The notes beneath the pieces were generated by a model. It was not told where the DNA came from. It saw only the letters and a program-made list of their open reading frames with translations, and did not search any database. DNA of 64,000 nucleotides from positions 6,356,850 through 6,420,849 of the forward strand of contig OW285197.1 in the NCBI GenBank assembly GCA_935421135.1, in the 5' to 3' direction. The stretch comes from Bugulina stolonifera (lineage: Eukaryota > Bryozoa > Gymnolaemata > Cheilostomatida > Bugulidae). Made by a program: the position numbers and the translations under genes. Positions 35,701 through 49,900 of the stretch are shown here, piece by piece (positions within the stretch are counted from its first letter, which is position 1; the number at the start of each line of letters is the position of its first letter).

Positions 35701-37245
35701 ATCATTTACATGTTAGCCATATACATGTAATTATACATTGTAGCTGTTAGAGGGTTTGGCCATTTCTATTATACACATGCAAACATGTATATGATTTGTT
35801 TATGGAAAGAATTTATTTTTTTGACCAATCAGAGACTTAATAGTTTTATATTCCTGATAATACCAATCCCGATTAAGGTTTGAACCTGGGCTTCTACCAT
35901 ACAAAGACGCCTAGCAGAGTTGACATAACCATACTATGACTACACCAGCTCAGTTTACTAGCAATGTAAACTTGTTTTACGTGTGATGACTCATAGGATA
36001 CTTGCTGCGCTGTTTATATCTAGATGAGTAAGACATAACCTAGGTGCCCTGGCCTCAGTTCCCTAAAGAACATAGGCCAAGAGAATTCTAGTTTTGCTAC
36101 AATGCAAGCTTTCGGATATAGAGTCTATAGATGTGTCTTTATTGCAGTCCAATATACATGAACGAACGTAAAGCAAAGGCCTCGCCCTTTGTACAAAATC
36201 TAGTTTCGGTTTAAGAATTGCGAAGTGGTTAAGGTACAAGTTGCAAGGATCGAGTTCGAGATGCGCCGAAATGCGAAACTATTATCAATAAATATGTTAT
36301 TGAGCTGTCAGCCATTGTGTGGCTTATGATGTATAATGATTTAGATAATACAAGCTATCAGCAGAGCATCATATTTAAAACTTCACTAACTTAAAGTTGA
36401 AGCAGGACTGAGAGAGAATAGATTTATAAAAAGTAGATGAAATAATATTAAAACGCTGAACTATTACTGGGTTTGTAGCTATTCTGTCTATGGAGATTTC
36501 CATGCAACAAAATTGTAGATAACCTCAAAATTGTCAGTTCAAAATCTGATAGCACATATACATCACCAGAAAAATATACTATCAGTTACATAACAATAAT
36601 ATTTCCCATACTAATTCCCAATCAGCTCTCTAGTGTATAAATCAGATCTGAGCCCTTTGTAAAAGGTCCGCCCATTATCGTGCCCATTATCATAAACCCA
36701 CAACATTATAGGAATATATCAAACATATCTTATGTAATTCTACTAAAGTCAGTCCTCGTCCACCTATTGGTACTACAAATAATCATAACAATGTAAACAA
36801 GGTACAGGGTTAGAATGCTATTACTATTATTACCAATAACTGTCAACTACTCAATGTATTATGTCAATTATTAAGTCTCCGTGAATGGCTTGCAATCCAC
36901 AGCAATACTTGACCTTATGTACATGTATGTACATGTAGGTACATCAATGGGGAGTTTGGTACTGTCAAACAGCTTCCCTCAGCCACAATCAGATTAGCTG
37001 ATGCAACAACTTGCATAGTAACAACTCGCATAGCAACAACTGGTATAGAGCACATACTCGGATACATGTACAGTACATGTATATGTATCTATCAAAGCGC
37101 CGCAAAACAAGCCCATGGGAGCTGTGCTTAGTAATTGATTTGTAATATATTCTGACCTTTTGAAGAGAAATGCTGCAAGTATCTCTCTGTTAGTCGGATG
37201 TATCAGATTCAAATCTGTGCTAGAATCATCTGATGTACCCGCCAT
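32711..37245 (-). CDS. Gene D: paralogue of gene C, two tandem C4-C2H2 zinc modules (415 aa, 6 exons)
   Basis: Coding exons: 37157-37245, 35268-35398, 34805-34944, 34074-34205, 33616-33807 and 32711-33274, totalling 416 codons. All five introns fall at the same positions and phases as in gene C. Exon 2 ends in a GC donor (GG|GCAAGT) where gene C has GTAAGT. The zinc ligands correspond one to one: C256, C258, C274, C277, C282, C285, H298, H305 and C340, C344, C361, C364, C369, C372, H385, H390. Best conserved are QYAK..GIE, FREVAEI..V.ALLS..FVPL.DQ.VRQ.V.WT.R.LDD, CLDCGEDFK, NQATGPPLS and the C-terminal KHKL.WLLPVD. The Ser/Thr linker is poorly conserved. There is no signal peptide. The stop overlaps an AATAAA on the minus strand. 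Function is unknown; the nuclear or cytosolic zinc protein call is inference. Confidence 0.83.
34378..34595 (+). mobile_element. MITE family M1, copy 4
   Basis: TGCAAGCTTTATGAATAGCAATCTGCAGCAACAACAA, CAGGCACGCCTGGTAATAATA and AAGCATTAGTCACGCCTGAGCGC match the other copies; the terminal bases are eroded. In intron 3 of gene D. Confidence 0.65.
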
Positions 37246-37456
37246 CTTTATAATTTAATGTAAGTTCTGCCTGCAGAACTTTTCCTCCAAATGGAAGATC
37301 TGTCTTGAAATTTTTGTTGAAATGTTTTCTAACTATTTCATGAATTTGAAAATTCTAACAATTATAACCTTGGAATTTTTAAAATTATTATTAATAAAGG
37401 TCTCAATATATTAATTACATTATTTGTTATGAGAAAACACAAAGTGAAATGTTATA
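37246..37456. promoter_or_regulatory. Proximal 5' flank of gene D
   Basis: Only about 690 bp separate the gene D start from the end of gene B, and 309 bp of that is a MITE (37457-37765). The promoter of gene D is therefore probably within this short AT-rich stretch or in the MITE itself. No TATA box could be fixed. Confidence 0.35.
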
Positions 37457-37765
37457 CAGTGAGTGCATTTCAAGTATGCAAGTTTCTAATGCTGAGGAGT
37501 TGAATATTTATTTACACCATCCTGGTGACTGTTTCATGTACATGTATTTTAATTTATTTCACACCTGTGACGTGTTTAAATTAACGATTATAAGACCATT
37601 ACAAGAGCATGTAAGAGCAGTAATGTTCTTATATTCATAAATTTAAACATGTCTCAGGTGTGTAACAAACTAAAATACATGTACATGATATAGTCACCTA
37701 GATTGTGTAAATAAATTTTCAACTCCTCAGCATTAAAAACTTGCATACTTGAAATGCACTCGCTG
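37457..37765. mobile_element. Fully palindromic Tc1/mariner-like MITE (309 bp)
   Basis: Ends CAGTGAGTGCATTTCAAG / CTTGAAATGCACTCGCTG are flanked by TA on both sides (37455-37456 and 37766-37767). The inverted similarity continues almost to the centre (TTAAATT, ATTATAAGA, ATTAC against GTAAT, TTCTTATAT, AAATTTAA), so the whole element is an imperfect hairpin with a loop of about 20 bases. TA duplication and CAGT ends fit Tc1/mariner. It lies between genes D and B. The frame at 37449-37640 is not coding. Confidence 0.85.
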
Positions 37766-37934
37766 TACAACATTAAAATTCTTTTAATGCCGAATGAATA
37801 AAAAGGCTGTCAATCAAGAACTTTTCAAGAGTGCCAACTATTCTGAGGTAAATGAGATAAATAATGCATGCCATTACTGAAAGATTGTGCCACGCATTGT
37901 TCTAGTTTTTGCCAGTCTTCTACAAAAATTACTA

Positions 37935-40900
37935 TTATTCTGTAGTTATCGCAGCGTATTCAAAGAAAGATGTTGTATTTCCCTTCACTTCATTTTCGCT
38001 TTGGGTAAATGTCTCACCATCTGCATCTATGACCTCATCATCTACCTGGGACTCTTCTTTACACAGGAGCTTCATCATTTCATCTTCGGCCTTTAATGGT
38101 ATGTTTCTCAATTTCATAAAGACCAGGTAGCTGGACATTAGTGTCAACTGTCAAGTAAATGACAGGATGATATGTTTGGTACCAGTACAGGAGATAACGT
38201 CAAACCATGGTGAGAAAAGTACATGTATGCGTTAGAACGGTGTCATACACTGTACATGTACACTGTACTATGTACATGTATAATGTGCATGTGTGTACAT
38301 GTACATGTACAACGTACATGAAAATCATTACAATTTGTGTCTTTAGTGTACTATTTAAATATGTACATATATTGTATCCTCTGATATCTTTCCATTTAGA
38401 CTGCAACAAATAATGCTTTTTCTTCAAACGTTGCTCTAAATTCTTGGTCTAATTTGCCTCTACAGCTTCAGGCCCCACGTTGTGAAGGTAATTTTATTAC
38501 ATGGTACAAGATGTACAATATGTGCAATATTTACAATAAGTACAGTACACAGTGTCATGTCATCCTTCATGGACTCCAGCACACAGCTACAGTCTAAATG
38601 CCATTATGTTGCACAATTTTAGAAAAAATAAGTCAATCTGCTAGATAGTGACTCTGTTGTTACTGCACATTGTTATGCTTGCCATGGCGTGCTTACATCA
38701 CAGACAATACTTCTCATATTACGCCTTTAAGTCAATCAAGTTCTATAAATTAGGCTGCCGTATGCCCATAAACATGATTTTACCGACTGATCAATTCAGA
38801 AACAGACCCCACTTGTTTTTGCTATAGCATTCTACAAGGGAGTCATACACTTATCATGTACATCTGCATGCATATCTAACTTGCTGATAAAGTACTCTAA
38901 GCTAACACTGTAGATAGGTAGCATGTGTAAGAACTTACCATTACGACACCAAGTCCAGATAATAGGGTCAGATTCCACGTATAAGTGGTGTATTCTGTCA
39001 TTATTCCAGAGAGTATAGGTCCAACCATGGATCCTAGTCCCAACCCACTGTTGAGTAACCCTGTAACCATTCCATAAGTCTGTATCCCATCCTTTTCATA
39101 TCCATTAACCCTGTAAATATTTATGAAGCATACAAACCAGTTTGGCAATAATCGAAAAATTATATAATAAGTTTCCTCATGAAATTAGTTTATCTGGATA
39201 GGTGGAGGATATCGGAATGAGAAATGTTTATGGTCACAAATTAAGTATTAACGAGATGTTGTCACTACCATAAAGATACATGTACTGTACATGTACTTAC
39301 ATAGCTAGGTTGATCCCTGCTTGGAATGGCGGAATATATATTGCAGGCTGAATTATGTTGGAAACACAGAGTAGAACAACTGTTAGAGTTAAATACCTAA
39401 AATATATACAAACATTGTTACCACCGTGTCTAATGGAAACTCTATGTGCAAGTACATTGGATGCTTTTGAAAAAAATTAACAATTGTGAGCAATTTTCTC
39501 AGAATTTCAATAATTTTACATGAGATAGTTACCTTCAGACAAAAAAGGGATCTAACAGATGACCAGTAATACGTTTCTGGCATCACATGTTTAAAATGAG
39601 TAAACTGTAGTTTACATGATGGACTCAACTGTCCGAACAACTAAAAGGACTACCCTACCATTTATTAAGAGGTAGCATTGAGACGGACTCAGCTATTATT
39701 AGATGTACAGTATTGGTGCCTTGATTGTGCAACCTCAGATATAATATGTATATTATGCTACCACTGTAGCAAACTAGGTCTTTTGGCTTAGGTCTATATT
39801 TTAAACAGTTAGGCTAAAATTATACATGTCCATGTACAATTGTATAATAGCCCTATAACTAATAGTCAATACAGTATAGCAGTCTTATGGAGCAGCCGTG
39901 GCCTAGCGGTAAGGGCTCTGGACTTCCATGTGGGAGTCCCAGGTTCAATTCCCAGGTTCAATTCTCATGAGGGTCATTGGTGATGTTAGGAAGAGCATCC
40001 AGCCACAGTCGCTCCTGTGCCTCATATTTAAACTTTGCCATTGGTGAAGTGCCTTCTCCACCCCAAGTACGAAAAAAACACAGATCTCTTTAAATCCTTG
40101 CTTTCTTACCTGGGATTAATAGCGGAAGTAAAATTAATAAGTTTTTACAGTATAGCAGTCATATGTACACAGTGTGACCAAATCAACTATTGCCAGCAAT
40201 AAGAAAGCATAAAAAATCCCATAGGCTTGCACAAGTTACCTCCGAGCTAAATATGTGTTCATAAAACCTGTGAAATGCATTAATTTGTTTTCGTAGTCTT
40301 CTTAAACAAGTTGAGTTCAAAGCAACTGGTCAAGTGTGGGCAAGAAAACACAACTCTTATATCCCAAATAAAACCATCCTGGGCAAGGGCCTGCATTGCA
40401 CATACACAAAAAGTATATGTCAAAACCTCTTTAGCCCATTAGGTTCTAAAAACTTTTAGTTGTGCCCTGACTTTGTGCCAGTTTATATAAAGTTTGAACG
40501 AAACAATCAAATCTATCCAGGATAATCCTTTGGAATCCTTTAGAGTACAAGCTAAGCTACAAAATTATATATTGAATAACTTTGTAGCACTCATAGTTTT
40601 CTCTCAGCTGAAGTGAGTTTCTGAATAATGCACTGGGTGGCAATGGGTGGTATACGGACTTAATATGCTACTTAGCAAAGACAATCAGAACTTGCTTGTC
40701 TCAACTCAAAACATTTATATTCTAAGCACATACACTCTTATTGAATCCACATTTTGAACAATGCAATGTAAAGTGCTTCAAAAAGAATGCGGTGCATGAA
40801 AATAATTAAGTGCTGGCTTTAGAACTTACGTATGTCCATGGAATATGAAGTCCAGTATTGGCGAAGGGCCAGCGAACACATTAACCAATATTGATATGCA

Positions 40901-43900
40901 CCAGGCTATTACTATGGGCGTGTAGATAAATCTCTAAAATAATATTGTAAGTTCCTTTAAAACCATGTTAAAACCATAAATTATACGATGTTTATTATGG
41001 TCTGGCTAAAAAAAGTGTGCACATTAAATCATTTAGCAATACAAGAGTTTGCAGATAACAAAAAGCTTCAGGGACTCCGCTTTAGGCAGTTAAAAGGAAA
41101 ACCGAAAATGTGAATTAATGAATTAGGGACTATAAAATTAGATGTGTTTGTTGACCGAGGTGCTGTATTTGGATTGTGCTAAATGTAATATTATGTTGTG
41201 ATATTTTTTCGTTCAACACAGGTTGTCTTTCAGCATAACTACTAATTATTTTCACTCTTTTATTGTATAACAACGTAACTTTATATAATATTATAGCTTT
41301 AGTACAATTGAATAAAACTCCATCGCAGTTTTATTTTCAAGCCCACCACTTTAGCTACTACATGGCTTATTTGCAGTAGTCGGTAATGTGCCAAATCTAT
41401 TTTTCACTGCAACATGATCATCGGTACGGTACAGCGTTTGCCTCATTTATTCTACTCGTCGAAAAAAGTATTTATGAAATTCTTACTAATATATTTATTA
41501 GTATTATTATAAGCATGGTAAATTAAAAAGACCAATGTCTTACTCACCTTGTTCACCAGTCGTGTCATCAAAGGGCAGCAGAGTAGATAAATAGCTGACC
41601 AAAGTCCAAAAAACAGTCCGGCAGTAGAGGATTTCGTTTCAAACTGAGAATCAAAGCTTAGAGTGTAAATATGGATAACAGAACTCATAATTCAACATAA
41701 TTTGAAAATGTACCATGATATAACTCACAGCCTCTAGATTTACATGTTGCATAATATACACATACATATTATATACTGATGTGCATGCACAGCATGTTAG
41801 CAGAAATAATTAATTTGCTTGTCTGAAAAATTTCTTTTATTTTCCATGCAATTGGCGTCTTCTAAAACTCACTGTTGTATATAGATAGCTACTCATGCCA
41901 GTTTGCCGAGAGCTTGAAATCACGCGATATATAAACAGGTGTAGCGCAAGTAGGATAACTCCTGGTATCTTCCACATATTCGCTGCAGATGTCTTTGGAG
42001 TTGTGTCACTTTCTAATATAAAGTAAATCGTCACACAAATCATGATGAATAACAGCACTAGAATATCAATATTGAATTAATTACTTTCTAGACTATTGAA
42101 TTGCATGTGAATTGACATACATCATGTACTACCATCTCTGTGTATGAGAACCGTATCTTATTTCCATGAAATTATTTGAGTATTGTAATTTGTAATTATT
42201 TCATTGCAATGTATACTGAGAGCATAACTCCAATTGCAATTCATTTAAACCAACATGTTGCTGGACTCCATGGTTACATAACGGGTCTATACTGAACATG
42301 TACATGTACGCACTGATTCACTTATATGACAGTTTTATGATTTCACATATACATTGTATACAATCATTTACAATACTGTTGGGCGGATATCGACTATTCA
42401 AGATCATTTTCCATTAGGCAGCTAATACATGCACACTGTTTACATGCACATCAACAGCCACTTATTATCAAAACAGTCTAATAGAATCGAAACCCTAATC
42501 ATATTATTATATTATTTGTAGTCAACTGAGCCCAGAATAAAACTTTACTGCAAGTTAAACTCTGACGATGCACCAAATAAAACATTGCTGAGACCAAATT
42601 TTTCACTCCCTGAACTTTTGTCAGTTGTATCAGGACACTTGACAAGGCTGATGGTATTGATGCAATTGTTACGATAGCACATCCTGAGAGATAAAAAGTG
42701 AGTAGAGTATTACTACATTATTAATTACTTACTAACAGAAGGAATAATGAATGGTTGAACCACACAAGTGAGAGTCAGCACAGCTCCCAGAGTCCAGAAC
42801 ATACAGGTATAGCCTCCAAGCTAAAGTTAGAAACCAAAGCATTCCAGCAACATTTTCTTGAATTACAATTACTTGACAAATAACACATTTTTACTCAATA
42901 CATTTTAGTTGCTATATTATTCTACAAATAAATGTATATTATTGTAATTCCACATTGATAGCAGTCTAAGCACATGTAGCTTTTGTATGCTACATGCTTT
43001 AATTGAAGGCTATCATCGAACTTCGAAGTAGAAAATGGTAAAAAATGGAATCAGTTTAAGTAGGTGAAGCACATCTATCTCATCATCTGTGCATCAGTAC
43101 AATCTATACTATTCTGTTACATCCTTGTTATCTAAATATGGCTACGCCTACCATCCGGTGTTGATTTTTTGTACATGCCAGTCCTAATGAACTACCAAAC
43201 TTGAGCATTCAAACTTACATTCAATTTTTTCGAACATTGGAGGAGACTGAACCCTAGCAGGAAACATCAGTTTTGTACAGCTCGCTTTTTAGAATGCAAT
43301 GATAATACAAAACTTACATGTAAATCAAAACCTGCCAGCACAAGGTTACTTTGCAAGCATTTTACCTGTAGATCGGATCTGAACATACATGCACATGTAT
43401 GTAGTTTCGGATCGATTAGTAATACACTTGTAAAATAACCTTGTATTGGGCGGTTTCGATTTACACCTAAATTCCGTATTATCACCACATGTTACATGTA
43501 AAAACGTACAAACATGTATACTATGTCATTGCTACACGTGCAAACAGTACAACCATTTGATTAACGACGTCATGCTTTCTCTCTGTCGGGTGATAGATTG
43601 GCTGATTAGTGCGTTATAAAAACTGATACTACCCTGATAGAATCTTGTCAGAGCTTAAAAAGACAATGTCTTACAACAGAATAGAATGCTTTACAATTAT
43701 TAGAATTGTAAACTGTGTTTAATGCCAGCAGGACCTGTTCAATAACACACCTCTTGTAGACCAGCACCAACAGCGGGTCCTCCAGCATATCCAGCAGCTT
43801 GAAAGGTTTCTGATAAGCCCTGAAATCAAACATGAACTGTGTCTTTCATTAGATTAAAATATTATAATTCTACCTTTAGTTTCAGATTTCAGGTGCAAAT

Positions 43901-46900
43901 CTTATTCATTACACATGTTGCAGCTATGGCTGAGGCATTTACCATGGCCTTTTAAATTTAGCCCAAAGTTGGATGCACAAGGATTGAATTGGCCATGTAA
44001 AAGCCTTGAGAGATCTAGTTGCATAACTCCTAATACAAAATAATTACACAGATGTTTTCATTTGCACTCATATTGCTCCATCTTATCTACCTGTGTTGTC
44101 AGTTTCAATGTAATTGGGTCATACATTTTTACATACATAAATACAGTTCTTCTCTGCAAATTTAGAATATTGGCTTGGTTTGTATCGACGAATGGAGGCC
44201 ATAATAATTATGAAGGCTGAGCTGAGTATCGCAGTCAAATATTCATTTTGGCTGACAGCAAATCGTGTTGCAGCAGGTTGGCAAGAAGTCAGATTCTAAA
44301 TATGCAGGTAGCAGTTAGTCGTGTTATTTCATACAGCTGGTACCAGGAGATCAAAATTAAATCACTTACAACAATTTAATACATTACAGACATAATTTGC
44401 CAATTATTGGTACATCTTGTCCAGCAGCACATGTATCAAATACATGTATACGTATGTTGGAATTCTATCAAGAATACCAGAAATTTCAAACTCAACACGC
44501 AACATAGCATGCCGTAGTCATTAGTCAACATAAATAATGTTGATGGTGATTTCTGACAATAACACTTTGACAGATCTTATAATTTCTGCTAGACCTCAGT
44601 GGGTACCAGTACCACTTGTTGCGTGCAACTATCTACATTGCATGTGTAGGTCTATGGACTGACGCTATTGATAATTCAAGTCCTAGTTTTAAGCCAAAGT
44701 TACATTGTAGGTAAAGATACACATGTAAATTTAACTGTATAATCTTCTTTTGTTCACCATTATAAGAACTGGCATGGAACACAGATGTTTTGCAAGAATT
44801 TAGAACTAGCTAAAATGGTAGACTGCACCACACATGTCAAAGTAGACATGCATTTCATGGGCTTGCTAAACACATGCTTAACGAGTCTCTAGATGTAGAC
44901 AGGCTACTTCATGCTTTTTGCAAACACCCTATTTTTCCTTGTTTTCAACAAAATTTAATCTTGAGCTCTGATTAAATATTTTGGAAATAATAGTTATTGT
45001 CTATGTTATTTCAGTGAAATTCATTTATTGTTTGTAGTTCTAAGCCTTGTGTGGCGGAGATGAACCCCATGTTTAATATTGGCTATCAGTCAGCATTATT
45101 AACTGTCTGGTCCTAATGACTAGGCATATACCTTGGTCTATGCTTGAGGTTTCTTCCTGTAGGCGACCAGAGGACCTACATCTAGCATCAAATAACCTAG
45201 AACTCCAAATAATGATTATGTGATTACAGTAGAAACAAACCAAGTTGTATTTCGCACCCACAACAAAAGCTATTCAGGACTATATGTTTTATCGACCTTG
45301 CACTGTTAAGTGCAGAACCGCTTCATTGTTGCCAAATTTCACAGCAAAAAGGTGCGGCATATATGTAGAGCAAAACGTCCTGCAAAACTGATTGAAGGTC
45401 ATGATGGCAAAAATGTTAAAACGGGATTTTCCTGGCTACTACTAGTCATAGAAGCACAACCAATTCAATACAAGATAAACAACCTGTAACATGTGTACTT
45501 GAACAAAAAGGATTACAACTAAGATGGTATGTTTGTAAAACTTCAATTACTAACAACAATTCACAATCATGTAGTATTCAATCAACTAAATTATACATTA
45601 GAATATCTTGGCTATGTAGGAGTGAAGTACAGGGATACATACATGTACATTCACTTTATAGTCCATCAGCCAACCATCAAAAAGTGGCTTAGTTTTTGAA
45701 GTTCGCTCCTGACCTCTCCAATCTACACAAATTTTTGGCTCCAAAGTAAACAAGACCTGAATTTTATGATTCTGGAAACTAACCCTCTGAAATATGTTGA
45801 CGAAAACCTCAAATTTTAGGTCAAAGTTCACCTCCTCAGCGAAAATTGCCATTATTTGCCATTTTTTGTGGTTTACAAACCTTCTGGCAATAAATCCACA
45901 ATGCATGGGCTTTTCATATTTATACATAATGTTACGACAAGCAGTCCAATGCTCTGTGTCAAGTTTTATGAGTGTCAGTTCAAAATTTTTATAATGAAGA
46001 GAAAAATTGCTTCGTTACAGAGGGGATAATTCCTTATAATAGAAAACCCTCTGGCACCAAATCCATAATGCACAGGCTCTTCATATTTAAAAATGATGCT
46101 ACCACAAGCAGTCTGGTTCTCCATACCAAATTTCATGAGTGTCAGCCCAAAAGCTTTATGATTAATATATAAATTCCTTCGTTACAGAGGGGGATAATTC
46201 CTAAAAAACAGCAAATCATTGAAATTTCCACAAACTGCAGAGATTTTTGGTGTTATCGTAAACAAGGCCCCAATTTTATGATTCTAGAATAGTTTGACAA
46301 TGACCTTCTTCGTATTTAAGGATGCTGTTACTACATTCAGTGCAATAATCTGTGCATAATAACATGATAACCTGCGCAGACTTTCTACGGAGAGCAACGT
46401 CTCTTTTGTTACAGTGGAAATAACACGTAAAATAATCACTCATGAAAATTTTAGAATTTTATAAACATTTATTGTTATTTGCTGACCTTCCAAGTATGCT
46501 CTAGTGCTGTTCTACTGTATCTATTTGAGAACTTATGAGCCATTAGTGTATCTTGTAATGTAGTTTCAGCATCAGCCCAGCGATTGTAAGATAATATTGA
46601 TGTACTTTATTACAATTAAAGATACAGGTTAGGTAGTATATTATATTTAGTGACAAAGCATACAATATATGCAAAAACCCATAACATGACATGACCTCTA
46701 CGTATATTACCCACTTGCAGGGACAATAAGAACTAGAGCTAATAGAGTGAGTTCGAAGGAACATGGGCTGTACCATAAAACTAAAAAATTAATTATAATT
46801 TGATTCAGTAAGATACAGACAACCTAACACAGGCACAAAATATGACATGCATATAAATTTACAAATTAGAATTAATTTACAGGCATACAAGTATCTATAT

Positions 46901-49900
46901 ATCATCTGGTACTGTGTACTTGCATATTTGGTCTTCTTACAGGAGCAACAGACAGTATGTAACATGTCAGTTTAAATAGTTTCACCACTAAATAACTTTG
47001 TAGGTGAGATCTAATACCTCTCATCCATAGTTAACAGGGCAAGGTACTTCCATCCTCAGTTTATAGACTCTTGTACAAATTGCAGCAACATAATTGGCAT
47101 GGGTAGCACGAATCTTCAGTAACGACTTATGTGGTGGGGAAAGGTGACTTGTCTCACCACTAGTTATGAAACGTGTAAATCCAAGTGCATTGACAGATTT
47201 TCTGTGCTCAGGTAGATGATTAGGGTAACTTCTTCGAATACAAATAACGATTAATAATTTGAAACTTTGTTTTACTAGGTATATGGAGTGTCATACTGCA
47301 CACTAGGAATACAAGGTTTTACAGCAATTGTGGCACTGTTTTGTTCAGTACTATTAATAGTTTAGTCTTCGGGTGTTCAGTGGCCATGTGGTACTTGATT
47401 TTGTTTGGTTGATAGCATTTGAAATACCTATACTAGCCTACTTCAATGATAGCTCTGCGTCCTTCAAGAATCACCATCATAGCTGTCATCATTACCGTCG
47501 ATGGTACTGTATGCTGCTGAGGTTGATCGTAATTTAGTTGAGGTAGTAACACTGCAACATTGTTTCTAGCCAGTCCGCCCTAGCCAAAGACAAAAATACA
47601 CAAACTCATCTAATTTTTTTAAAAGATGTTCTCAAGAGTATGATTTGTTAAACAACAAATTAGATCTTTTTTCACCCTTCATAATGTAAACGTATGTGCG
47701 CGAGCTCATAATTTAAATTTATGCATGTTTGAACATAAGGGAGAAAAGTGAAGAGTTCTGCTTCAAGGAATTCTTACATGTATATATCATCCATAAAAGG
47801 AATTCTTACATGTATATATCATCCATCAAAAATATTTTCTGATATAGCCCCTTGCATCGGCAGTAAGAACATACCTACTAAGGCAAGGTCTGCCCGCATG
47901 CTTGCTGTGTATATCTTGTAACGTTGGTATGGATACGCATGCCTTATCACCCACCAATCACATCTTCAAGGCTTCTTTTCAGCAATGCAACTTGCACCTA
48001 AAACAGCAAGGGTTTTACAACTGTAGGTAATAAAATATAAATGTGCTAGTCCAGAAACAAAGAATTATTCTAGGGTGTAGATGGAAAAATATTTGTAGAA
48101 CAATAATAGGAGTGGAAGGGCTGTGTGCATGTGAAATAACAGAAGGGCAAACATAACTGCAGCCTTCGCCGTGAAATTAATGCCACAGTTTTAATGCTAG
48201 TATCCTCCAGAAAATATCTAGTAAACATGGAACATAACTACAACCTGGATTAGACAACTTGAAAATTACCCTTAATTAGGCTATATACATTAAAATCAAA
48301 ATGAAATTGAAATCCATATTGCATTGCTAGGTAAAACATAGGCCTACTATAGCGGTCTTGCTACACTATAACATAATGATAATAACACAATACAAGACTA
48401 CATTTAGTATAATTTTGTATACATGTCTATAACCATAACAAATAATTATACATGTGTATTTAAAACTACATTTAGGCTATATTTTTATAATATTCTTGTG
48501 GATCAAGATCATGCAAAAAATTTTGCTGATTGCGATCAACTTCATCACATTTAATTATATTATTATAAAAATATTATATTGAGTAATTATAACAGATTTG
48601 TGACGAGGTATGAGCATAATTCACATGGCAATGGAATAAGCAATAAGAATTTTATAAAATGATAATTATTATTAATTATAATTATGGATAAATACATGTT
48701 TCAACTAAAAAGTAATTGCCATAAATTACAATGAATAATTAAATTAGGTAAACTTAAATTCTTATCCATGTCACAAAATGAAGTTCAAATTTTTCAACCG
48801 ACTAGCTACTAACTATTACTATAACTATTGAATATAATCTTCCTCCTAGTCAGTCACATACCTTTTCCAGAGAAACTGATGTGATATTTAGCCTTTGGTT
48901 ACTAGTGATTCTCATGATAGACCTCTATTATGTGTTGTGAACCCTAGAGTCAGAGTGAGTTAACTCTCAGCTCAAACTAACTCCTTGTCTAATGTCTAGC
49001 TGTCTGTTTCCCTAATTCAATGAATATCTATGTCAATATTTATCTAGAGAACAGTTTGTCGGTCTTTGGATGCTCCATATAACTCTCAAGATAACCAATA
49101 TGGAGAACTGAATGAATTTAGCATTACACATTTGCTACAAAAGTTGCCAAATCTAGTATCCAGTAGGTTTCCTGCTACTCTCTTTCTTAGATAATTTATC
49201 AAAATGACAGGAAGTGCATGCAACTGACCAATGAAAGTTGGCGTAGGGGGATTCTAATATTTTCTAACAGCAAGTAAGGAGCAGACAACTCTAATTTTAA
49301 AAATTTCGAAAAAATTAAATTTTTACCTCTTTGTCAAGTGAGTTCGAGGGGTTAGTAATTGGATTTGAATTGCCCATGTTTTAATCTATCTGTACACAAA
49401 AAATTGTGTAGATTGGAGAGGTCAGGAGCGAAAAGTCATAATTTTGCTGCTTGGCTGATGGACTATTATAGGTGTATGTGTTTTTTTTAATGTCCTGTAA
49501 CAACTGAACTTTCAACACCTCTTGTATCTATGTTTTCCACTTCCCAAACTTGATAGGTATTTGGAATCACTAATGGCTGTATAACATTGCTAAATATTTC
49601 AATTTAATTTACATTTAAAATTTTAGAAGGTTATTATTCTTAGCCTTTTACCTTCCAGCTATTTTATGTCCTAAAATTCCAGGTTAATTTTACTAAATAT
49701 TACAATGGAGCACATATCTTACAATTGCTCCTCATCTGCTGGGGCTGCAACTAAGATTTTAATACTGACGTGTAGGTAAAACTTTCAGCTTTTTACCTGA
49801 TGTCCTCTTTTTCACCATGGTATCTGCCATTATCTGAAATATCCTCCTAAACTAGAAAAGTTACTCCAAATCTTGCCATGTTGCTGTTTCATAGTCAAAT

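Larger units (their letters stand above)
45659..49465. mobile_element. 3.8 kb element with about 80 bp inverted ends and TTA duplication
   Basis: The left end TAGTCCATCAGCCAA...CGCTCCTGACCTCTCCAATCTACACAA is repeated in reverse complement at 49390-49465, and both ends are flanked by TTA (45656-45658 and 49466-49468). The interior has no long frame, so it is non-autonomous. Direct repeats of about 165 bp lie near the left end. A TTA duplication fits PIF/Harbinger-like transposition, though the ends do not resemble M1. It accounts for over half of intron 3 of gene B. Confidence 0.75.

Noticed and set aside
39890..39980. tRNA gene
   Set aside because: The box B region is duplicated and the T-arm and acceptor stem do not close; better explained as a SINE head.
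45598..45927. 109 aa minus-strand frame
   Set aside because: It spans the border of the 3.8 kb element and its direct repeats, with no homologue or splice context.
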